The notes under the pieces are model-generated. The model saw only the letters and a list, made by a program, of their open reading frames with translations, was not told the DNA's origin and did no database searches. Positions 55,954 to 64,000 of a DNA stretch of 64,000 bases are shown here, in pieces. Position 1 is the first letter of the stretch; each line of letters starts with the position of its first letter. Made by a program: the position numbers and the translations under genes. The DNA is from Rhodotorula mucilaginosa (lineage: Eukaryota > Basidiomycota > Microbotryomycetes > Sporidiobolales > Sporidiobolaceae): contig CP137881.1 of assembly GCA_034406715.1 (NCBI GenBank), forward strand, positions 248,001 to 312,000, read 5' to 3'.

Positions 55954-56049
55954 CGACCACTGCAGGATTTGAACCTGCGCACGCATAGCGTAACAGATGG
56001 TCAAGAAGTCAATTCTAGTCTGTCCCCTTAACCGCTCGGGCAAATGGTC
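55954..56049 (-). tRNA. tRNA-Ser(AGA) with intron, right edge of the island
   Basis: Same arms as the gene at 32478-32573: acceptor GACCATT/AGTGGTC, anticodon AGA, long variable arm ACGC/GCGT and T-arm GCAGG/CCTGC. The mature part differs at one D-loop base (GAGCGG against GAGTGG), while the 14-nt intron differs at several positions. A T5 run lies just downstream. It reads leftwards, into the island, mirroring the left copy. Confidence 0.93.
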
Positions 56050-56402
56050 TTTCATGTGATAGCTCGGTTCAGTTTTACAATTTCAACTATCTACAGCGTT
56101 AGCTTACCAAGGTAACACCTCGTTCCATCAGGGGTGCGAGGTCCGCTCCCCTACAGGCACCAAAGACGTTCTGATACTCTCATAGATAGATTGGCTGTGC
56201 CACGAATGCTGCGGCGGCGCGGCGGCGATCGAGCTGGCTGCAGCCCCACTTCGAACGAGGCCCGAAGTCCCTTTGTTCAAGGACGACCCTTTGTCGGAGT
56301 ACGAGCAAAGCCGAGAAGATGCTGCTGTCTGATGGTAGGACTCTTCACCTCGTGTCGCCCTTCTGCTAGACTGACCAAAGTCGCAACGCAGACGTTTTGA
56401 CT
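56050..56402. other. RAM1 upstream region
   Basis: 353 bp between the tRNA gene and the RAM1 start. CG dinucleotides return to gene-block frequency within it, so the composition change coincides with the tRNA. No further gene is seen. Confidence 0.45.
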
Positions 56403-58128
56403 ATGCCGTGGATACCGACCCCCTCGGACGGCCTGGAGACCTCCGAAACCCTACGTAGCCAATACGAGACGGAGCAGATCATATCGACACTCCTCACCGA
56501 ACAGCTTGCAGGATCTACACCGACCGGGCTTGAGCTGGACACGCACGTGGCGTTCTGCCGGCGCCTGCTCGACCACCCCTTGCCGGCGTACTTCGTCGGT
56601 CTGGACGCATCTCGGCCATGGGTCCTGTACTGGACACTTCACTCTCTCGCCATTGCCGGTCAACCGATAGATGCCGCGCTGCGAGCGCGCACGGCGGCTA
56701 CGCTCTCGACGTTCCAGAACGCAGACGGAGGATTCGGGGGCGGGCCAGGGCAGCTAAGCCATCTCGCACCGACGTACGCGGCAGTGTGTGCACTCGCATA
56801 TGCTGGAGAGGAGGGCTGGGACGTTATCGATAGGTAAGTCGCATACCTTTGGGCAGCCCGGGGGACGATCTGCTGAGACCCTTCGGCCTTGTTCAGGTCG
56901 GCCATGTACCGGTTCCTGTTATCGCTCAAGCAGCCCGACGGATCCTTCATCATGCACGTCGGAGGCGAGGTCGACGTCCGGTAGGTTTTCGCATTTGCTG
57001 GCGCTGTCCGGATCCGACGCTCATGGAAGAAATCGCGTTGCAGAGGCTCATACTGCGCTCTGACGGTCGCCACCTTACTCGATCTCCTCACTCCGGAGCT
57101 GACGAACGCGGCAGCGAATTTCATCGCCTCGTGCCAGACATACGAAGGCGGCCTCGCCGCTGCAGCATTCTCAGCGACGGCAGCGTGGCCGGACGCGCCC
57201 GCTGCACCGCTCGGCGAAGCGCACGGAGGCTACGCGTTCTGTGCTGCTGCGTCCTGGGCGATGCTGAAGGGGCCTTCGTCGTCTAAACGGCACAACAACG
57301 ACTCGAGCTCGCCCGCTCACGGCGACGACCTCCGCGGAGTTGACGTGCTAGCTCTCCTGCGCTGGTCGGCTTCGATGCAGGCGAATCCGATTGAAGGCGG
57401 GGGCTTCCGCGGGCGTACCAATAAGCTAGTCGATGGCTGCTACAGCTGGTGGTGCGGTGGCCTCCTGCCTATCGCCGAGTATCTCCTCGAGGAGGATAAG
57501 CCGGCAGCGGCCACCCCTGATCTCGTCGATTTGTACGACGCCGGTGGGTCTCCAAACATTTTATTCCAAGAGCAAGACCGGTCAGCCCCAGGAGACTGAC
57601 GTGATGCTCCTCCCGCCGGCACGCGAACGCAGCCTCGTTGCGTCAATACGTTTCGCTTGTCGCTCAGGCCCCTGGCGGCGGCTTGCGGGACAAGCCGGGC
57701 AAGTCACCCGACGCGTACCATACTTGCTACAACCTTTCCGGCGCCTCTTCGGCCACGCTACCTCCAGTTTTTTCGCGATCCATTTACGAGCAGCTCGTCC
57801 AGTCTTTCCAACCCGCGTCGAACCTGTCGGAGCGATCTGAGAACCCTCGAACCGCCGGCCAAGACACCAAAGAAACGGACGCGCAACGAAGCTGCCAAGT
57901 CTACGGCCGCAGCCTCGCGTGGCATGTCGGACGATCCCGACGGGAGGATGCGATGAAGCACGAAGATCTGGTGCGTACGCTCAGCTCAGCTCGCTGGCTC
58001 ATCGGACACGGTCTGACGCAACGGGTCGAAAACCCTTAGGCCTTCATTCACCCTCTCTTCAACATCTGCATGCCAGCGGTGCAAGCGACCATGGCTCACT
58101 TCTACAGACAGAATGCGACATTGTAGCT
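56403..58128 (+). CDS. RAM1: Protein farnesyltransferase beta subunit
   Basis: Ram1 and Ram2 farnesylate CaaX proteins such as Ras and a-factor-type pheromones. Starts MPWIPTPSDGLETSETLR. Prenyltransferase repeats follow: FQNADGGFGGGPGQLSHLAP, LLSLKQPDGSFIMHVGGEVD, RGSYCALTVATLLDLL, CQTYEGGLAAAAF, GEAHGGYAFCAA, VDGCYSWWCGG and DAYHTCYNLSG. The zinc ligands (D and C of the DGCYSWW and the H of YHTCYN motifs) are present. The last exon gives FIHPLFNICMPAVQATMAHF and the stop TAG 58126-58128; it is joined over an intron with a GTGCGT donor near 57976. A Ser/Asp-rich insert (KGPSSSKRHNNDSSSPAHGD) is lineage-specific. At least four introns, all in phase. Confidence 0.92.
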
Positions 58129-58612
58129 TGTGCGGACGGCTGCGCGCGCGCCCGCACTACTCTGAAGGCTCTTCTTTGGCAAAGAGAGCTAGTGAGAATG
58201 CCCTCTCAATGCTCCTTGGCGCAAAGAGAACCGGGCATAGGTTGCTGGACGGCTTTTCGGTATAAACAGTGAGAAAGGGCTTGGCAACGCTCGAGATTAA
58301 CGCGAGTGGGCTGCAAAGCTCTCATGACAGTAACGCACATGGAGTACAACGTGCTCAACCACACCCGGAGAGCGAAAACGTGGGAACGCAATTGACGCGA
58401 AAACGTCGAGCGTCATGGAGTTTGCTCTCGTCGCCCAAGCCGACCTCGCGACCACTTCGTTCGTCTGACCATTCAGGTCTCGTGATACATAGGTCACCCG
58501 CAGCTTGAGTTATCAGTGCGACTCCTCTGCACCCGCGACGGCACTCCCTGCGACCTCCTTCCGCCCTAGTCTTTGACTCGCCCGCTCGCCCGCCCGCACC
58601 TTCCACGGCAAC
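58129..58612. promoter_or_regulatory. Intergenic: RAM1 3' UTR and gluconolactonase promoter
   Basis: 484 bp without a gene. The last 60 bp before the ATG are C-rich (CGCCCGCTCGCCCGCCCGC), common in promoters of GC-rich basidiomycetes. Confidence 0.4.
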
Positions 58613-59696
58613 ATGTCCGCACCCCCGAGTAAGGAAGCCACGGCGCCGGTCCTCTTCGGCTTCCCGACTACAGACAACCTCTCTCAAGCCCTGGCGACGT
58701 TCGTCCTGAAGGCGCAGGACGAGGCCTTGAAGAAACAGCCGACCTTCAGGATCGCTATCTCGGGCGGCTCATTGCCGAAGGTGCTGGGCAAGGACTTGAT
58801 CGGTCGTGACGGCGTGCCCTGGGACAAGTGGTGAGTTAAGACGGGACGCAAGCGGGCCTGTCTAGGCGCTCCCCGACCGCGATCTTGTGACCGTAGTCTC
58901 GCCCGCTCGCCGCCCGGTTCCTCACAGGCTAACTTCGCTCTCCTTCTGCTGCCAACAGGGAGGTGTTCTTCGCGGACGAGCGCGTTGTGCCTCTCGACCA
59001 CGAGGATTCAAACTTCCGCCTCAACGACGAGCACCTCTTCTCGCATGTCCCGATCCCGCGTCAGAACATTCACGTTATCGACACCTCGAAACTGGACGAC
59101 CCTGAGGCGGTGGCAGACGACTACGAGAAGCAACTTGTCGCCTCCTTTGTCGGTTCTAGCTCCATTGCGTTTCCTCGTTTTGACCTTGTCCTTCTCGGTA
59201 TTGGGTAAGTTCTGGAGCAGAGGCCTCAACCCCGCCTCTTCCCCTTCTCCTGCATGGTCCTAGGGTTTCCGCGCTGACGCAATCACCGTATCCAGACCGG
59301 ACGGCCACACGTGCTCTCTGTTCCCCGGGCATGCGCTCCTGGACGAAATGGACGGCTGGGTTGCGTGGCTGAACGACTCGCCGAAGCCGCCTCCGACGCG
59401 GATCACCCTCACGTACCCCGTCCTGAACCATTCTCTCCGCGTGGCGTTCGTGTCCACCGGAGAGGGCAAGCAGGAGATCATGAAGGAAGTCTTGGACAAC
59501 CCGAATCCGAAGGAGGGCTTGCCGAGCAGCCGCGTTCGGCCCATCTCGCCAGGACGCGTTTTCTTCTTCTCCGATGATGCCGCCCTCAAGTAAGTCTGCA
59601 CCAATCTTTGACTGCTGGTGCTGAGAGCTGACCGCCAAACTCTTGATTAGACTGGTCGAGTACCAGCGTACACAATTCGACGCCGCGAAGTTGTAA
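58613..59696 (+). CDS. SOL3: 6-phosphogluconolactonase
   Basis: Hydrolyses 6-phosphogluconolactone, the second step of the pentose phosphate pathway. Begins [20 protein letters not shown]. The family motifs are complete: [14 protein letters not shown] (substrate phosphate loop), [20 protein letters not shown], and the [23 protein letters not shown] box split by an intron. The C-terminus [21 protein letters not shown] ends at TAA 59694-59696. Four exons with introns near 58832, 59204 and 59591. About 270 residues, normal for the family. It converges on the LIM-RhoGAP gene with 127 bp between stops. Confidence 0.93.
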
Positions 59697-59823
59697 ACTT
59701 GCTGCCGCTCTGGAAATAGCTTTTCTTCTGTGCCCGACAAGCCAGCGACTGGTTGCACTCGTGTCGCGAGTAAAGGGAATTGCAGCGAGTTTTCGAAGAG
59801 CCCTAAGAGGTCGGACAAGGGGG

Positions 59824-62800
59824 CTAAACCTGAGCACGGGCAGGCGAGAATAGCCGCTCGGCATGTTCACAGAGGATCTCGACCAGCTTGGTCTTCGGGC
59901 CCATATCGCTCCATTCGCGAGCTGCAACCGGGGATCGGAGCACCGTCGCTGTGGAGAACCGAGACAGGACAAAGTGTCAGTGTCTGAAAGCAGCCGCAGA
60001 ACCTGAGGGCAACTCACGGCCAAAGACAACACCCAGGTTTGCCGCCGTCATTTTGTTCTCGGCTGCACGGGCTTGAACACTATCCGCCGCTCTCGTCGAG
60101 TCAGTACAGGGCAAGAGAGAGAGAGCAGCACGGCCCCCAAGATCACGCACCGGTTCAGATGCAGGAAGAGATGCCGAGCGGTTTCGTAATGTGTGCGGGG
60201 CAGGCGTTGCAGGACTAGTTCGATGGCATTGAGTCTGCCTTTCGGGTCGGACATCTCTGCTCAAGAGACAAGAGATCAGTTAACGAGTTCTGTTTCGCGG
60301 TGCAACGGCCTGAGACTGACCAGTCGCGCTGATAAAGTCTTCATGCAGGTCGTGCGTCATGAGCGGCACGGGTAAGGATCGGAAGTAATTCTTCAGGCAC
60401 GACGTCACGGCTGCAATGTCGTTGAATTTATCCCGGTCGCAGAGGTCGAAATCCTGGCCGCGCTCAAAGTTCTGCGTGATGAGCTTCGTCTGCCCCATCC
60501 CGCCGGTCTTGCGATAGATGCCTTCGTAGCTCATACCTGTGTACAATGCTAGAGTCAGTGTTGTACCACGCGCAATGAGGACCGAGTGACGCACCCCCTT
60601 CTTCCACGGCTTCGATGCATTTGAGCACGACCGCAGGAACGGGTTCTCCCTCCTTCTCCGCCTGCACTGCCAGCTCGGCGCCGAACATCGACCCCGAAGC
60701 CAGAATCGGCGGCCCATAGTCTTCTGCGGGCTGCGCGACCGTTGGAGACGCGCCGCTGGGAGAACAGCTCGTCTGCAAAAATCCGGCGCATTTCGCGTGG
60801 GCATAGCTCCCGCAAGCTGCGACAGCGACAAGGTAAGCCTCGCGCAGACGCCGCCGGACCAAGAAGAACGGCTTACCAGAGCATCTGACTTCGTTCAGCC
60901 CCCACATCTTGTCACCGCAGTAGTCGCACCGCACGGGTCGCAAGATGCTGCTAGGCTGGAAAAGATGAGATCGATGTGACGGCTCGGCAGCAGCAGCTCC
61001 CCGCATGGAGGGCCCGGGAGACTTGTCGGGGGGAGGCGAGGCAACGCCCGCCTGCGACGTCGATTGCTTCGACGGATCGTTCTTCAACTTGTTCTTGCTC
61101 CAAAACTTGTTCCGGCTGGCCGTCTCGGCCGTGATCGGCCTGTAAGCGGGCTGCGCCTCTGCGATAGTAACGGCGCCGGATCGAGCTGCGGCTCCCGTCG
61201 GGCGAGTCGGCGCGGGCGAAAACAAGGTTGTGGCGCTCGAGGCGCTCATGGTAGAAACGTGGCCTGGACCCTCCCCGAGTCGGTCAGACGATGTCGAGAT
61301 CTTGGCTAGGGGACCTCGCAAGTCATCGAAATTGCGAGTAGCAGTTTCGTTGCGCCTGTTCAGGTCGGCGTTGCGCGATGCTAGCAGCTCCGCCTCAGCC
61401 GCGTGCGCATCGCGCACCCTCTTGAGCTCCTCGATCTCCCGGAGTAGATCGTCACGCTCCGCGACCAATGTGTTGATCTCTGCGCGATGGCTTTCCTTGA
61501 CCGCCTCCAACCGCTGATTGAGACCTTCGGCCATCTCCGCCTGAGCCGAGGGGGCGAGCGGCTGACCGTCTGGACTGCCGTTCTGCGGCCCCCTGCTGCC
61601 ATCAAGCGCGACGAGTTCCGCAGCCTGAGCAGTCGAAAGTGCTAGCTCTGCCCTGAGCTGGCTGAGGTGTTTCTCCATGCCGACCACCGATGTTCGGAGG
61701 GTCTTCGACCGGCGCTTCAGCTCTTCGGTAGTCGCCTGCTCCTGGTCGACCTGGGCTAGCCGGCGCGCCTGTTCGGCAAACCTGGCCCGCAAGCTGGCCA
61801 TCTGCCGTTCGACCTCGCGACGAGCGGCGACCTCCTTGTCGTACTCTTCCCGGGCCATGCTGAAGCCTTCGAAAGCTGACCTTGAAGCTCGCTGTTTCAT
61901 CAACCATCATCAGTCAGTCGCGTATGTATGTACGCGGAGGCATCTCGAAAGTGAATGAACGGACCCGGAATGCGTTATATCGAGTCTTGATCTCCTTGAT
62001 CTCCCGCTGAGTCGCATCGAGCTCGGCCAGTAGCGTCTCGACGAGCTCAACGTCAAGCTCCGCCAAGGAGCTCCGGACGGACTCTTGCTGCGACATTTGC
62101 AGCGATTCTCGGACCCGTCGCGCCGTCTCCGATGGCTTCGACGACGATGCCGAGTCGGCACGTTCATCGGGCGTCGTCGGATCCCGCGGCGAGTCAAGAG
62201 CGTCGAGCTGTTCTTTGTCTGACACAGGTCCAGACGCAGGATCGCCGGTCGTGGCGGAGGTGACACCAGACTGGAAGGGTGATCCCGGCGACGAGCTCGT
62301 CACGTGCGTGAGGAAGAGCAGAGTGTCGGGATCATAGAAAGACGTCGAGTGCGCAAGGTCGGCCGAGCCGTATTGTTGCGACTGCTGTGCCTCGACCGGC
62401 GTCACCTTTTGAGGAGTGAGAATCTCGCGAGAAGGACGGCGAGGCGAAGCAGTCTGGCGAGTAGAAGGGACATCGAAATCAACGTCTCCCTCGGCGTCGT
62501 TCGAGCCCGCGGGTGGTGGCACGGGCCGAGCCATCGCACCATAGAACCCAGATCGGCGATTATGCGCTTTCGAGCCCGCAATCGGCGCGGCCAAGCCGAC
62601 CGTGCTGCCGCCGTCCGGAGCTCGGTCTGCGGCATCAGTGTCGTCGAAGGAGTCGACAAAGACATCGGCGGTGACGGACAAATGTGGCAGTTGCTCGGCA
62701 GCTGTCGACGTGACCGGTACCGGTTCCGCGTCCGTACTTGTGCCGGTCGCTGCCGGCTGCAGGGCGGATGCGCCTCCGTGCGGACGGACCGTAGGAGACG

Positions 62801-63921
62801 GAACACTGGGCGGGAGCGACGGCGTACCCGAGCGTGCGTGAATTGCGATGGAGTCGGTGGGAGCGTCCATGAGGTCTGATCGGCCTTCGGACGGGATCGA
62901 GCTGGAACCTCCTGGCTGACGTGGAAGCGGTCGGACCGGCGCAGGCGAGTGCCGGCTCATTGCCTGCACAGGTTCGGGAGTGCGCGCCGGCGTCGGCGGC
63001 GAGCTCGTGTCGCGCGAGACGCTCGAGGAGTCGTAGGCGTTCAACTGAGCAGGGGCCGTCTCGCTATCGGGTTGCGATCTACGACCACCCCTGCTTTCGC
63101 GATCCTTGCGCGCTCGCCGCTTCGCTTCTGCATGTCGCCGAGTCCGCGCGACGCGGTCGTTGTGGCACGCCATGCACCAGATACCTTGGTTCGTCTTGGC
63201 GAAGATGAGCTCCTCGATCTTGTTCGAGCAGGAACGGCATCGGAAGCAGTCGGCATGGTAGGATTCGTCGCCTGTACGGGCAGCGCCGAAAAAATTTAGT
63301 AAACGACAGCAAGGTTTCGCGCTCGACATCGTGGGAGACTTGCCCGTAACAATCGCTTCGTTGTGGATCGGCTTTTGGCAGATCGTGCACATGTACGAGC
63401 AGTTCTCGCAGACGGGGCTGCCATCGGAGAGAAGGAGCAGGTTCGTGTTGTGCTCGACAAGGCAACGGCATTTGGCACAGCGACTGCGGAGTGACAGCAG
63501 CAGTTGGGTCAGGGAAGACGCGCAGGGTTAACCCGAGTGGCGAAGCGGCGACTTACAAGCTGGTGTTACCATCAGAATAAGAGAGCAAAGCTGTCAACAG
63601 GGCGTAATGCAGGTCCGAGTGCGGATATATGGACATACCAATTGACACTGGGGGAGGGAGCACGCAGGTCAGCGGGGGAAGGCGGCAACGCAGCCTTTTG
63701 TGACGACGCACTGGAACAAGTATTTTCCGAAGGACACGACAGACTCGTCCCTGACTTCGTCGAGGTCCTGCTTGCATGCTGGGAGCGTGTGCGCAAGGAA
63801 AGTCAGCGGGCGAGATTGTCAATGGGGTTTCGCAGAAAGAAGAGGAAGTACCGTTGCATACGGCGGTACCGGCAGTTGCCGGATCTGCCGACTCTTCGGG
63901 TATACTGCTGTCCATTTCCAT
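59824..63921 (-). CDS. RGA1: LIM-C1-RhoGAP protein (Rga-type)
   Basis: Activates the GTPase of Rho/Cdc42 proteins in polarity control. Start ATG 63921 (MEMDSSIPEESADP). LIM1: CNACKQDLDEVRDE ... GKYLFHVNCFRCAKCRC; LIM2: CTICQKPIHNEAI..., HADCFRCRSC, WCMACH. A long disordered Ser/Pro region, two coiled-coil stretches (61400-61900 and 61990-62100), a C1 zinc finger (RPVRCDYCGDKMWGLNEVRC with HAKC) and a C-terminal RhoGAP with the arginine finger in GIYRKTGG, NKMTAANLGVVFGPT and KTKLVEILCEHAERL follow. The stop is TAG 59824-59826. LIM1 is intact only if a 9-nt exon (63639-63647) and a 3-nt exon (63557-63559) are included; the intron within LIM2 uses a GC donor. Confidence 0.9.
63557..63559 (-). 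other. 3-nt micro-exon of the LIM-RhoGAP gene
   Basis: On the minus strand CACCAG is followed by CTT and then GTAAGT: an acceptor, three bases, a donor. With the 9-nt exon at 63639-63647 (CAG before it, GTATGT after it), the reading becomes H-V-N-C-F-R-C-A-K-C, the exact LIM zinc spacing. Skipping it loses one residue (Phe) and breaks the Cys spacing. Confidence 0.75.
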
Positions 63922-64000
63922 CCACTGTGCACCTGCGTCGGGCGTTGCCGCGTGGGTTCACGACCACTTCTTCGATGGATTTAGTCGCAGCTGCTGCAAG

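Overview
The window looks like nuclear DNA of a basidiomycete yeast or fungus, most likely in the Pucciniomycotina (Rhodotorula/Sporobolomyces-like); that placement is an inference. The grounds are GC-rich, densely packed host genes cut by many short introns (mostly about 35-80 nt), fungal gene families (Bet4, Ram1, Mdv1, Sth1, Rga-type LIM-RhoGAP), an Argonaute gene, intron-bearing tRNA-Ser genes, and a LINE with an RNase H domain like those of fungal Tad-type elements.

Left gene block, 1-32.2 kb: 3' end of ALG1 (+), Argonaute (-), aspartate kinase HOM3 (-), retromer VPS29 (-), mitochondrial fission adaptor MDV1 (+), a cyclic phosphodiesterase (+), TFIIH subunit TFB5 (+), a GPALPP-motif protein (+), pyridoxal kinase (+), an unidentified gene (-), an unidentified 183-residue protein (+), Rab geranylgeranyltransferase alpha BET4 (-), the chromatin-remodelling ATPase STH1/SNF2 (-), a disordered protein (+), a 74-residue membrane protein (-) and WDR70 (+). 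Right gene block, 56.4-63.9 kb: farnesyltransferase beta RAM1 (+), 6-phosphogluconolactonase (+) and a two-LIM RhoGAP (-). These are ordinary housekeeping and signalling genes with no operon-like logic. Many models here were rebuilt exon by exon from splice signals and reading phase.

Between the blocks lies a 23-kb island, about 32.6-55.95 kb, with no host gene. Its two edges are nearly identical tRNA-Ser(AGA) genes in inverted orientation, both reading inward. Inside are a young Ty3/gypsy chromovirus (34906-41853, 5-bp target duplication), an older Ty1/copia element (47590-53286, 5-bp target duplication), many 5'-truncated LINE copies in both orientations with (TATC)n or (TATCC)n tails, several 50-66-bp tail-only units with their own target duplications, and CpG-poor decayed relics of the same families. 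The nesting can be read in order: a LINE copy was split by the copia element, which was later hit by another LINE. I propose that the island is centromeric or pericentromeric heterochromatin. The Argonaute gene 28 kb away and the inverted LINE copies make an RNAi link plausible but unproven.

Other points of note: a 9-nt exon followed by a 3-nt exon that restore a LIM domain; two GC-AG introns supported by domain architecture; a short cryptic last exon of Argonaute and a serine where the fourth slicer residue is expected; and a 74-residue glycine-zipper membrane protein spread over three small exons.
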